Shown: in pieces, positions 1 through 7,304 of the stretch
Numbering within the stretch: the first letter of the stretch is position 1
How the letters are laid out: the number at the start of each line of letters is the position of its first letter
Source of the DNA: Pseudomonadota bacterium
Lineage (GTDB): Bacteria; Pseudomonadota; Gammaproteobacteria; Burkholderiales; Burkholderiaceae_C
NCBI GenBank assembly: GCA_021798395.1
Contig: JAJZHS010000008.1
Location: forward strand, 1 to 20,329
Reading direction: 5' to 3'
DNA: 20,329 nt
The notes under the pieces: generated by a model
What the model was told of the DNA's origin: nothing
Databases searched by the model: none
Seen by the model: the letters and a program-made list of their open reading frames with translations, nothing else
Position numbers and translations under genes: made by a program

Positions 1-404
1 ATGATCGACGCGCCGCGCTGGCGCACTGCCCATCAGCTGCTCAACCGCCTATCCCAGCACCGTCCAGGCTCACACCTCGTTGGAAACGTGGCCCCGTCCC
101 CAGGCTCATACCTCGTTGGACAAGACTGCACCTTGCGCAGGCGCCGCGTGCCTGTTACGCTTTTGGCCATCTTGGCTATCATAAGACGCAAGGACAAAAC
201 GCGCTGAATGCCATTCAGTGGCCTGGCTTCGTCGCCTGTGCGGAAAAGCCCGAATCGAAATTTCGCAGATCGGCTGACCGGCGATTGCGACGACGGCCGG
301 TTCCGGCGTGAACGCAGTCGGCAGGTCCACCGGCCGACATGCCGGAACGTGCGTCAATTGGGCCGGCAGGCGCGCAGCGCGCGGAATATGACCAGGGTGA
401 CACG
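1..404. other. Left-edge interval without a recognised gene
   Basis: No open frame here has recognisable protein features or a convincing ribosome binding site. Visible structure is limited to two 21-bp direct repeats (64-84 and 100-120) and a 10-bp palindrome, CGAAATTTCG, at 256-265. The frames open from the left edge read through the repeats and give low-complexity, arginine-rich peptides, which suggests they are not translated. The interval may hold the outer end of something lying left of the window. Confidence 0.5.
64..120 (+). repeat. Two 21-bp direct repeats, 36-bp period
   Basis: CCAGGCTCAC followed by ACCTCGTTGGA (64-84) is repeated at 100-120 with a single C-to-T change. The copies are separated by 15 bp. 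Closely spaced near-identical repeats of this size occur at the ends of some transposable elements, for example the multiple terminal repeats of IS21-family elements, but no transposase is visible. This assignment is only a suggestion. Confidence 0.6.
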
Positions 405-623
405 ATGTTCACAAGAATCATCGACTTCGTGAAATACCGGGGCTACCGAATCGAGGTGCAGGTCGAGCGCGATGCGGGCGGAACCATCACCTACGGCTTT
501 CTGGCACCCGGCGTCGAAGGGCGCGCTCCGGTCGACGGACTGGGGCCGTTCGACAACCCTGAAGAAGCGCTGGACGCAGTGCGCCGGTGGGTCTGCGACT
601 GGGCTGTGCGCCATTACGGCTGA
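405..623 (+). CDS. Hypothetical protein, 72 aa
   Basis: The product is not recognised. The start chosen is the ATG at 405, preceded by AGGGTGA at 394-400; an in-frame upstream ATG at 339 would add an unconvincing arginine/alanine-rich leader. The protein has the look of a small soluble alpha/beta domain: strands in YRGYRIEVQVER and TITYGFLAPG, then a Pro/Asp turn (GPFDNPEEAL) and a C-terminal amphipathic helix rich in Trp (RRWVCDWAVRHYG). Codon use is similar to neighbouring genes. It stands alone, with a gene-poor interval on each side. It has no signal peptide or membrane segment. Coding status is likely but not proven. Confidence 0.6.
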   Translation: MFTRIIDFVKYRGYRIEVQVERDAGGTITYGFLAPGVEGRAPVDGLGPFDNPEEALDAVRRWVCDWAVRHYG

Positions 624-1051
624 ACGCCGCCACCGGGCCGCTTCGCCCTGCACTCAACGTGCGCGCGCGGCGATGCGCGACGCCAGCGCGGCATCGAAGG
701 TCCTGATGTGCTGCATCAGGTAATCGCGCAAAACCGCGAGGGCCAGCAGCGCGAACAGCGTCGTCTTGCCGTGCGTTCCGTGGAGTCGCAAAGGACAGAG
801 TTGGCACCGGCTTGACGCGCGTCGGCAAAATATCCTCGCCGCCCCAAACCCTGAGGCGATGTGGGTGAACGCGGTGAGCACGGCCATAGAGGATCCAACT
901 GTGCCACACATGCGTTAGCCACCGTGGCTACTGCAAGCAGCATGCCAGGATGGCGCGGGCGAGGCCCGCGCGCGCGGGCCTCGCCCGCGGCGAGTCGCGC
1001 GGCGCGACCGCGGCATGTACGATCCACGCACAAGCACAGGGAGGCGCGGTG
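624..1051. other. Intergenic interval upstream of the c-di-GMP enzyme gene
   Basis: No gene is convincingly supported in this 428-bp stretch. It contains the strong hairpin at 954-989, annotated separately. A minus-strand frame ending at 654 has a protein-like C-terminal part (LFALLALAVLRDYL) but no plausible start, and may be a gene remnant. The ribosome binding site AGGGAGG (1038-1044) of the next gene ends the interval. Confidence 0.5.
954..989. other. Perfect 16-bp-arm GC-rich hairpin in the leader region of the GGDEF/EAL gene
   Basis: The arms 954-969 (CGCGGGCGAGGCCCGC) and 974-989 are perfect reverse complements around a GCGC loop. The hairpin lies 62 bp before the chosen GTG start of the downstream gene. 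There is no T-run on either side, so it is not a classical intrinsic terminator. It could be an mRNA leader structure, a DNA cruciform or a leftover repeat element. Confidence 0.6.
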
Positions 1052-3664
1052 GTGGCCCAGGAACACACGAGCCACGGTCTGATCAGGGGAACGCTCGCGC
1101 GACGGCGCCGGACAGGCGCCGTCGTGCTGCTGGTCGTCGGCGTCGCGATCGCGGCCCTGGGCTTGATCGGCCCGCGCACCGACGCGCGAACGCGCACCCT
1201 GCTGCGTGCCCGCAGGCTGGTCGCGCGGCTTCTCGTCGACGAGGGACGACTCCAGGAGTTCGTCCTGCTCGACCGCTACGCCACCGATCTCGACCGCCTC
1301 CCCCTGGGCACGGCCGCCGACCGTGTCGACCAGGACGCGCGCGTGCTTGCCGCGCTGCCGCTCCCGGCGCCGCTGGCGCGAAAGGCCCAGGCCTACGCGC
1401 ATGCCGCCGCCGCCGAGAGCACCGAGGTCCACGCCTTCGAATCGAACAACGCGGTCGTGCGCGGTTCGCTGCGCTCGTTTCTGCACCTGATGCAGCGACT
1501 GTTGCCGCGGCTTCCCGATGAGGGGCCGTACCGGGACGTGCAGCATACCCTCGGCAACCTGGTCATCGCCATCGCGCAGGACATCTGGACGACGTCGCCG
1601 CACAGCATCAGCGCGGCGGACCTGCGCGGCATGCAGACCGCGCTGGGCCAGGCGTCCGCCGCGCTTCCGCCCGAAAAGCGGCTCATCGCGCGCATTGGCG
1701 AGGAGGTGCGCACGATCGGCGCCTACGGTCCGGTCGTCGCGTCCTCGATGCACACCATCATGCAGTTCGATGACCGTGCCCGGCTGGCGCGGATTCAGTC
1801 CGGCCTCGACGCCAGCCTGGCCCGCCAGGGCCGGATCCACCAGCGCGAACGCCTCGCCGCTTTCATGCTGCTGGCCGTGGTCACCAGCGCCTTGATCGCC
1901 CTGCTGGCGCGCTACATCCTGACCCTGCGCGCGTCGCACGCGCAAGCCGCGCTGCTGCGCAAGCTGTCCAAGGTCGTCGAACAGAGTCCGGCGAGCATCG
2001 TCATCACCGACCTGGACGGAACCATCGAATACGTCAACGAGGCGTTCGTGCGCAACAGCGGCTACGACCGCGCCGAAGCCCTCGGCGCCAACCCCCGAGT
2101 GCTGAAGTCGGGGCACACGCCACGCGAGACCTACCGTGCGATGTGGGATGCGCTGACCGCGGGGCGCGTGTGGTCCGGCGAACTCGTCAACCGCCGCAAG
2201 GACGGCAGCGACTACGTCGAATCGGTGATCATCGCGCCGGTACGCAACGAAAACGACGTCACCTCGAACTACGTCGCGGTCAAGCACGACATCACGCGGC
2301 AGAAGGAATCGGAAGAGATGATCCGCCATCTCGCCTACTACGACGCGCTGACCGGGCTTCCCAACCGGGTGCAGTTCACGCAGCGCCTCGAGCAGGCCCT
2401 CAGCGCGGCGCGCCGCGGCGGCGGAGTCGGTGCGCTGCTGATGCTCGACATGGACCATTTCAAGCAGCTCAACGACACCCGCGGACACGATGTCGGCGAC
2501 CGGTTCCTGGTCGAGATCGGGCGCCGCCTGCGCAGCGCCGTGCGCGAGGAGGACACCGTCGCGCGGCTGGGCGGCGATGAGTTCATCGTCCTCGCCGAAA
2601 GCCTGTCGCCGGACGCCGCGCAAGCCGCGCTGCACGCCGAGCGCCTGGGCCTGAAACTGCTCGACTCAGTCGGCGCGCCGCTGCCGCTCGACCGGCACGC
2701 CGACCTGTACAAGGCCACGGTCAGCATCGGCATCGCGCTGTTCGAGGGGACCCAGAACTCGGTGGAAACCCTGCTCAAGCAGGCCGACCTGGCGCTGTAC
2801 AAGGCCAAGGAGCAGGGCCGGGACACGCTGCGCTTCTTCGACCCCGAAATGCAGCGGGCGATCGATGCGCGGGCCGGGCTCGAAGCCGCCATGCGCCACG
2901 CCCTGGAACGCAGCGCCTTCGAGCTGCATTACCAGCCCCAGGTCGATCTCGGCGACCGTGTCGTCGGCGCCGAGGCTCTGATCCGCTGGCGCCGCGACGA
3001 CGGCACCCTCGTCCCGCCGGCCGCGTTCATCCCCGTCGCCGAGGACAGCGGCCTGATCGTGCGCATCGGCACCTGGGTGCTGCACGCGGCGTGCGCGCAG
3101 CTCGCGGCCTGGGCGCAGGACGCCGCCAGCAAGGACCTCACGCTGGCGGTCAACGTGAGCGCGCGCCAGTTCCACGAAGCCGAATTCGTCGACCGTGTGC
3201 GCCAGGCGGTGCAGCAGCACGCCATCGATCCGACGCGCCTCAAGCTCGAGTTGACCGAAAGCGTGGTGGTGCACGACGTGCAGGCCGTGGTCGGCAGGAT
3301 GGCCGAACTCAACGCCATCGGCATGACCATCTCGCTCGACGACTTCGGCACCGGTTATTCGTCGCTTTCCTATATAAGACAAATGGCGCTCGACGAAATC
3401 AAGATCGACCAATCCTTCGTGCGGGACATCGAAAACGACCCCGACGACGCGGCCCTCGTGCGCGCGATCCTGGCGATGAGCGACTCGCTCAGGCTCGACG
3501 CCGTCGCCGAAGGCGTCGAGACCGTGCAGCAGCGCGACTTCCTGGCTGCGAACGGCTGCCGCAAGTTCCAGGGCTTCCTGTACGGCAAGGCCATGCCGCC
3601 CGACCAATGGCACCGCTTCCTCGACAAACGGCAAGCGCGGACTGAGCAGGCGGTCGACGCCTAG
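1052..3664 (+). CDS. Membrane-bound GGDEF/EAL cyclic-di-GMP enzyme with DAHL and PAS domains
   Basis: This 870-aa protein makes and/or degrades the second messenger c-di-GMP. The start is GTG 1052, seven bases after AGGGAGG; GTG 1049 is an alternative, and ATG 950 would put a basic extension ahead of the membrane segment. Order of domains: transmembrane helix about 22-40; an all-helical extracytoplasmic domain about 42-265 resembling DAHL (FESNNAVVRGSL at 129-140 matches its conserved core); transmembrane helix about 269-290; PAS about 302-420; GGDEF about 425-595; EAL about 605-855. The GGDEF motif is intact at 507-511, and an inhibitory-site RxxD (R498, D501) sits five residues before it. 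The EAL motif (641-643), N701, ELTES, DDFGTGYSS, KID and AEGVE are all present, so phosphodiesterase activity is expected. The net activity cannot be predicted. It converges on ahpF with a 9-bp gap. Confidence 0.93.
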   Translation: MAQEHTSHGLIRGTLARRRRTGAVVLLVVGVAIAALGLIGPRTDARTRTLLRARRLVARLLVDEGRLQEFVLLDRYATDLDRLPLGTAADRVDQDARVLAALPLPAPLARKAQAYAHAAAAESTEVHAFESNNAVVRGSLRSFLHLMQRLLPRLPDEGPYRDVQHTLGNLVIAIAQDIWTTSPHSISAADLRGMQTALGQASAALPPEKRLIARIGEEVRTIGAYGPVVASSMHTIMQFDDRARLARIQSGLDASLARQGRIHQRERLAAFMLLAVVTSALIALLARYILTLRASHAQAALLRKLSKVVEQSPASIVITDLDGTIEYVNEAFVRNSGYDRAEALGANPRVLKSGHTPRETYRAMWDALTAGRVWSGELVNRRKDGSDYVESVIIAPVRNENDVTSNYVAVKHDITRQKESEEMIRHLAYYDALTGLPNRVQFTQRLEQALSAARRGGGVGALLMLDMDHFKQLNDTRGHDVGDRFLVEIGRRLRSAVREEDTVARLGGDEFIVLAESLSPDAAQAALHAERLGLKLLDSVGAPLPLDRHADLYKATVSIGIALFEGTQNSVETLLKQADLALYKAKEQGRDTLRFFDPEMQRAIDARAGLEAAMRHALERSAFELHYQPQVDLGDRVVGAEALIRWRRDDGTLVPPAAFIPVAEDSGLIVRIGTWVLHAACAQLAAWAQDAASKDLTLAVNVSARQFHEAEFVDRVRQAVQQHAIDPTRLKLELTESVVVHDVQAVVGRMAELNAIGMTISLDDFGTGYSSLSYIRQMALDEIKIDQSFVRDIENDPDDAALVRAILAMSDSLRLDAVAEGVETVQQRDFLAANGCRKFQGFLYGKAMPPDQWHRFLDKRQARTEQAVDA

Positions 3665-3673
3665 TCCACTGCG

Positions 3674-5251
3674 TCAGGCCGCCTCGGCCTGCGCCACCGG
3701 AAGCCGGATCAGGTAGTCGAAGGCGCTGAGCGCGGCCTTCGCGCCCTCGCCCATCGCGATCACGATCTGCTTGAACGGCGTGGTCGTCGCATCGCCGGCG
3801 GCGAACACGCCGGGAAGCGAGGTGCGGCCGTGCACGTCGACCTCGATTTCGCCGCGCGGCGACAGCCGCACGGCGTCCCTGAGCCACTCGGCGTTGGGCA
3901 GCAGGCCGATCTGCACGAACACGCCGTCGAGTTCGACCCGACGCTGCGCGCCGCCGGCGCGCTCGGTGTACGCCAGTCCGGTGACCTTGGAGCCGTCGCC
4001 GAGCACTTCGGTGGTCTGCGCGCCGAGCAGCACCTGCACGTTCGGCAAGGTCGCGAGCTTGCGCTGCAGCACCGCGTCGGCGCGAAGCTGGTGGTCGAAC
4101 TCGATCACGGTGACCTGGGCGACGATCCCGGCGAGGTCGATCGCCGCTTCGACGCCCGAGTTGCCGCCGCCGATCACCGCCACGCGCTTGCCCTTGAACA
4201 ACGGCCCGTCGCAGTGCGGGCAGTAGGTCACGCCGCGGGTGCGGTACTGCGCCTCGCCGGGTACGTTGATGTTGCGCCAGCGCGCCCCCGGCGCCAGCAC
4301 CACGCTGCGCGCGTGCAGCGTCGCGCCGCTGGCCAGTTCGACGCCGATGGCGTCGCCCGGACGCGCGGCCGGCAGCAGCCTGGCCGCGCGCTGGCCGCCG
4401 ATCCGCTCGACCTCGTAGGCGCGCAGGTGCTCGTCGAGCGCTGCGGCCAGCCGCGGGCCTTCGGTGTACGGTACCGAAATGAAGTTCTCGATCGCCACGG
4501 TGTCGAGCACCTGGCCGCCGAAGCGCTCGGCCACCAGCGCGGTGCGGATTCCCTTGCGCGCGGCGTAGATCGCCGCCGCGGCACCGGCCGGGCCGCCGCC
4601 GACGACCAGCACGTCGAACGTCGGCAGCGTCTGCAGCCGCGCCGTGTCACGCTGCGCGGCGCCGGCGTCGAGCCGGGCGACGATCTGCTCCACGCTCATG
4701 CGCCCCTGGTCGAACGGCTGGCCGTCGAGGAACACGCTGGGCACGGCCATGACCTGGCGCGCCTCGACCTCCTGCGCGAACAGCGCGCCGTCGATCGCCA
4801 CGTGCTGGATTCCCGGGTTCAGCACGCTGATCAGGTTCAGCGCCTGCACCGTGTCGGGACAACTGTGGCACGACAGCGACATGAAGGTCTCGAAGCGCAG
4901 TCCGCCCGCAAGCGCGCGGATCTGCTCGGCCAGCGCGGGGTCGATTTTCGGCGGGTGGCCGCCGACCTGAAGCAGCGCCAGCACCAGCGAGGTGAATTCG
5001 TGGCCCAGCGGAATCGCGGCGAACTCCACCCCCACGGCGCTTCCCGCACGCGCAATGCGGAACGACGGCCGGCGCGCGGCGTCGCCGTCGCGCCGCACCG
5101 AAACCTTCGGGCTCAGCGCCGCAATGGCGTCGAGCAGCGCGAGCAGTTCGGCCGACTTCGGCCCTTCGTCGACCGATGCGACGAGTTCGATCGGTTCACG
5201 CAACAGCTCGAGGTAGGTCTTCAACTGGGCTTGCATGTCGGCGTCGAGCAT
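3674..5251 (-). CDS. ahpF: Alkyl hydroperoxide reductase subunit F (AhpC disulfide reductase)
   Basis: AhpF is a cytoplasmic flavoprotein that moves electrons from NAD(P)H through FAD and two redox disulfides to AhpC, which reduces H2O2 and organic peroxides. The 525-aa length matches the E. coli protein (521 aa). The N-terminal thioredoxin-like module (about 1-200) has CHSC at C128/C131. The thioredoxin-reductase-like part has the FAD motif GGGPAG (218-223), the redox pair CPHC (C344/C347) and the nucleotide motif GGGNSG (361-366). It ends with GDATTTPFKQIVIAMGEG-type FAD-binding sequence. The ATG at 5251 is chosen because AGGAG lies seven bases upstream and the N-terminus MLDADMQAQL aligns with known AhpF. 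It lies 52 bp downstream of ahpC, with a terminator-like hairpin between them. Confidence 0.97.
   Translation of the reverse strand: MLDADMQAQLKTYLELLREPIELVASVDEGPKSAELLALLDAIAALSPKVSVRRDGDAARRPSFRIARAGSAVGVEFAAIPLGHEFTSLVLALLQVGGHPPKIDPALAEQIRALAGGLRFETFMSLSCHSCPDTVQALNLISVLNPGIQHVAIDGALFAQEVEARQVMAVPSVFLDGQPFDQGRMSVEQIVARLDAGAAQRDTARLQTLPTFDVLVVGGGPAGAAAAIYAARKGIRTALVAERFGGQVLDTVAIENFISVPYTEGPRLAAALDEHLRAYEVERIGGQRAARLLPAARPGDAIGVELASGATLHARSVVLAPGARWRNINVPGEAQYRTRGVTYCPHCDGPLFKGKRVAVIGGGNSGVEAAIDLAGIVAQVTVIEFDHQLRADAVLQRKLATLPNVQVLLGAQTTEVLGDGSKVTGLAYTERAGGAQRRVELDGVFVQIGLLPNAEWLRDAVRLSPRGEIEVDVHGRTSLPGVFAAGDATTTPFKQIVIAMGEGAKAALSAFDYLIRLPVAQAEAA
3675..3691. terminator. Short dyad at the convergent gene ends
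   Basis: CAGGCCG (3675-3681) and CGGCCTG (3685-3691) form a 7-bp stem with a 3-base loop, inside the last codons of ahpF and 10 bp beyond the stop of the convergent GGDEF/EAL gene. It has no T-tract. It may help end transcription from either side, but is weak evidence on its own. Confidence 0.25.
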
Positions 5252-5263
5252 GACGGACTCCTG

Positions 5264-5298
5264 AAAAATGCGGGCCGAGCGCGGCCGGCGCGGCCCGC
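5264..5298 (-). terminator. Intrinsic terminator-like hairpin between ahpC and ahpF
   Basis: Read on the minus strand, GCGGGCCG (5298-5291) pairs perfectly with CGGCCCGC (5277-5270) and is followed by A and five T residues (5268-5264). The T-tract ends just before the ahpF ribosome binding site. Because ahpF has no other evident promoter, partial read-through is expected. That would give much more ahpC than ahpF mRNA, which fits the known excess of AhpC over AhpF in other bacteria. Confidence 0.6.
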
Positions 5299-5303
5299 GA
5301 AGG

Positions 5304-5867
5304 TCAGATCTTGCCGACCAGGTCCAGCGAGGGCTTCAGCGTCTTGTCGCCCTCTTTCCATTTGGCCGGGCAGACTTCGCCCGGGTGCGAGGCCACGTAC
5401 TGCGCGGCCTTGACCTTGCGCAGCAGCTCCGAAGCGTCGCGGCCGATTCCGTTGTCGTGGATTTCGCACAGCTTGATCCGGCCTTCCGGGTCGATGAGGA
5501 AGGTACCGCGAAGCGCCAGCCCCTCTTCTTCGATCATGACGTCGAAATTGCGCGTGATGGCGCCGGTCGGATCGCCGATCATGACGTACGTCACCTTGCG
5601 AATCGCGTCCGACGTGTCGTGCCACGCCTTGTGCGCGAAATGGGTGTCGGTGGACACCGCGTAGACCTCGACGCCCAGCTTCTTGAACTCGGCGTAGTGC
5701 TCGGCCAGGTCCTCGAGCTCGGTCGGGCAGACGAAGGTGAAGTCGGCGGGGTAGAACACCACCACCGACCACTGCCCCTTGAGCGTCGCGTCGGTGACCT
5801 CGACGAACTTGCCGTTGTGGAACGCGTTGGCCTTGAACGGTTTGACTTCGGTGTTGATCAGCGACAT
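5304..5867 (-). CDS. ahpC: Alkyl hydroperoxide reductase subunit C (typical 2-Cys peroxiredoxin, AhpC)
   Basis: AhpC reduces H2O2, organic peroxides and peroxynitrite in the cytoplasm and is re-reduced by AhpF. The protein is 187 aa, the normal family length. The peroxidatic cysteine is C47 in FYPADFTFVCPTE, and the resolving cysteine is C166 in GEVCPAKW. T44 and R120, expected to support the active site, are also in place. The start is ATG 5867 with AGGAAAG upstream; the reading frame extends further upstream, but that part is the untranslated leader. An apparent promoter and OxyR-like site lie at 5916-5981. It is the first gene of an ahpC-ahpF unit and follows the racemase gene on the same strand after 85 bp. 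Confidence 0.97.
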   Translation of the reverse strand: MSLINTEVKPFKANAFHNGKFVEVTDATLKGQWSVVVFYPADFTFVCPTELEDLAEHYAEFKKLGVEVYAVSTDTHFAHKAWHDTSDAIRKVTYVMIGDPTGAITRNFDVMIEEEGLALRGTFLIDPEGRIKLCEIHDNGIGRDASELLRKVKAAQYVASHPGEVCPAKWKEGDKTLKPSLDLVGKI

Positions 5868-5915
5868 GTTGGCTTTCCTCTCGGTGTTGGGTGAAACGAC
5901 GTTGAACGAGACTCC

Positions 5916-5945
5916 ATCGTAGGGATGTGGCGCCGATGCATCCAA
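5916..5945 (-). promoter_or_regulatory. Candidate sigma-70-like promoter of ahpC
   Basis: On the minus strand a weak -35 element TTGGAT (5945-5940) is followed after 18 bp by the -10 element TACGAT (5921-5916, four of six consensus bases). Transcription would start near 5909, giving a leader of about 42 bases. A weak -35 directly next to an activator site is typical of OxyR-activated promoters. Confidence 0.35.
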
Positions 5946-5981
5946 TTGATTTTCAGGATGCCATTGATACAGGAAGGCTAT
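5945..5981 (-). promoter_or_regulatory. Candidate OxyR-binding site upstream of ahpC
   Basis: The OxyR motif is two ATAGnTnnnAnCTAT elements separated by 7 bp. On the minus strand 5981-5967 reads ATAGCCTTCCTGTAT and, exactly 7 bp later, 5959-5945 reads ATCCTGAAAATCAAT. Thirteen of the 20 defined consensus positions match, and the spacing is exact. The site abuts the candidate -35 element. It overlaps the 3' end of the racemase gene. The match is by eye and imperfect; no oxyR gene is in the window. Confidence 0.35.
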
Positions 5982-6684
5982 CGAGCGCGGGGACGCCGCG
6001 CAGCGCGAAGTCGACTGCGGCCAGCGCGTGCAGCTCGGTGGTGTCGAACAGCGGCGCGGCGACGTCGGCGGCCTGCAGCGCCAGCGGCAACTCGGTGCAG
6101 CCGAGCACCACGCCATCGACGCCGCGGGCGGGCTGACGCGCGACCACGCCCTGCAGCCGCGCGCGTGCCGAGGGCGCCACGACGCCTCGGCACAGTTCGT
6201 CGAAAATCAGTCGGTGCACGAGCTCGCGGTCGTCGTCGTGCGGCACGACGCAGTCGATTCCCTGGCGCGCCAGATGCGCGACGTAGAACGGCTGCTCCAT
6301 GGTGTAGCGGGTGCCGAGCAGCGCCACGCGGCGGCAGCCGGCGCGCCCGATCGCCGCCGCGGTGGCGTCGGCGATGTGCAAGAGCGGGACGTCGACCGCG
6401 TCCCGCACCGCGTCGGCCACCCGGTGCATGGTGTTGGTGCCGATCAACACGCAGTCGGCGCCGGCGTCCTGCAGCCGACGCGCGGCGCCCGCGAGTTGCG
6501 CGCCCAGGCCGTCCCAGTCGCCGCGGCGCTGCCCCTGCACCACGTCCTCGAAGTCGACGCTGAGCAGCAGCAGGCGCGCCGAATGCAGCGCGCCGAGCCG
6601 CTCGCCGACCGCGCGGTTGATGATGCGGTAGTACAGCGCGGTGGATTCCCAGCTCATGCCCCCGATCAGGCCGATGGTCTTCAT
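5953..6684 (-). CDS. Aspartate/glutamate racemase family protein, YgeA type
   Basis: This 243-aa cytoplasmic enzyme belongs to the cofactor-independent Asp/Glu racemase superfamily and closely resembles E. coli YgeA (RacD), a low-specificity amino-acid racemase. Matching landmarks are the N-terminal KTIGLIGGMSWEST, the SVDF strand, TNTMH at 83-87, LLGTRYTMEQ at 122-131 and GCTEL at 195-199. As in YgeA, the first catalytic Cys position is Thr (T83) and the second is Cys (C196). ATG 6684 matches the YgeA N-terminus, although no clear Shine-Dalgarno is visible. It is divergent from an Lrp/AsnC regulator (119-bp gap), which suggests amino-acid-responsive control. The substrate cannot be read from sequence. 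Confidence 0.88.
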   Translation of the reverse strand: MKTIGLIGGMSWESTALYYRIINRAVGERLGALHSARLLLLSVDFEDVVQGQRRGDWDGLGAQLAGAARRLQDAGADCVLIGTNTMHRVADAVRDAVDVPLLHIADATAAAIGRAGCRRVALLGTRYTMEQPFYVAHLARQGIDCVVPHDDDRELVHRLIFDELCRGVVAPSARARLQGVVARQPARGVDGVVLGCTELPLALQAADVAAPLFDTTELHALAAVDFALRGVPALDSLPVSMAS

Positions 6685-6803
6685 GATGGTGTCGCTTGCA
6701 GTGATGACAGGAATGATGCTATCCCGGAACGAACAGGAAATCCGTACAATTCAAGGCCTGCAAATCGACGTATGCGCAATGTTTTTCCACTTTGAACCAC
6801 GTC
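6685..6803. promoter_or_regulatory. Shared divergent promoter region of racemase and Lrp/AsnC genes
   Basis: This 119-bp AT-richer gap must hold the start sites for both divergent genes. A good -10 hexamer for the plus-strand gene, TACAAT, is at 6745-6750, but no convincing -35 accompanies it. No long palindrome typical of a single strong operator is apparent. Binding by the adjacent regulator is expected from gene arrangement, not from a recognised motif. Confidence 0.35.
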
Positions 6804-7271
6804 ATGCAACTTGATTCCATCGATCGCAAGCTGCTCGGATTGCTGCAGGACGACGCCGACCTGCCGCTGGCGCGGCTGGCCGACGCGGTCGGGCTGACGG
6901 CGACCTCGTGCTGGCGGCGGGTGCAGCGGTTGCGCCAGTCCGGGGTGATTCGCCGTCGTGTCGCGCTGCTCGACGCGTCCCGGGTCAACGTCGGCGTCAC
7001 CGTGTTCGTCAGCCTGCGTACGCGCGACCACAGCCCGGCAAGCTTCGCGCGCTTGAAGGCGCACGTCGAGCAGATCCCCGAGATCGTCGAGTTCTACCGC
7101 ATGAGCGGCGACGTCGACTACCTGCTGCGCGTGGTCGTCCCCGACATCGCGGCCTACGACGCGGTGTACAAGCGGCTGGTCGCCGACGGCGGGCTGGCCG
7201 ACGTCAGTTCGAGCTTCGCCATGGAGCAGATCAAGTACACGACCGCGCTGCCGCTGCTGTACGCGGCCTGA
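6804..7271 (+). CDS. Lrp/AsnC family transcriptional regulator
   Basis: This 155-aa protein has the classic Lrp/AsnC layout. The N-terminal winged helix-turn-helix runs from about 2 to 60, beginning LDSIDRKLLGLLQDDADLP with recognition region LARLADAVGLTATSCWRRV. The C-terminal RAM ligand-binding domain is at about 65-145 (MSGDVDYLLRVVVPD is the usual RAM signature). ATG 6804 is preferred because family members start just before LDxxDRKLL; an in-frame TTG at 6792 would add four residues. No clear Shine-Dalgarno is seen for either. Family members bind amino acids and often control the neighbouring divergent gene, here a racemase. The specific effector is unknown. Confidence 0.92.
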   Translation: MQLDSIDRKLLGLLQDDADLPLARLADAVGLTATSCWRRVQRLRQSGVIRRRVALLDASRVNVGVTVFVSLRTRDHSPASFARLKAHVEQIPEIVEFYRMSGDVDYLLRVVVPDIAAYDAVYKRLVADGGLADVSSSFAMEQIKYTTALPLLYAA

Positions 7272-7274
7272 CGC

Positions 7275-7295
7275 GGGCCGGGCGCAGCCCGGCCC
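7275..7295. terminator. GC-rich hairpin between convergent genes
   Basis: GGGCCGGGC (7275-7283) and GCCCGGCCC (7287-7295) form a perfect 9-bp stem with a GCA loop, four bases after the Lrp-type gene stop and ten before the end of the convergent gene. There is no T-tract, so it is a plausible but atypical bidirectional terminator. Confidence 0.45.
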
Positions 7296-7304
7296 TGGGG
7301 GCAA

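Noticed and set aside
654..911. Minus-strand frame with a protein-like C-terminus (LFALLALAVLRDYL and following helix)
   Set aside because: The upstream half is compositionally unlike a protein, and there is no ribosome binding site or homologous start. It may be a gene remnant, but I cannot name a parent.
716..2635. Long minus-strand open frame of 639 codons opposite the GGDEF/EAL gene
   Set aside because: It is the antisense shadow of a clearly recognised gene in GC-rich DNA; its translation is repetitive in Arg, Asp, Val and Gln, with no domain.
3830..5413. Plus-strand 527-codon frame opposite ahpF
   Set aside because: Antisense shadow of ahpF, which has full family landmarks.
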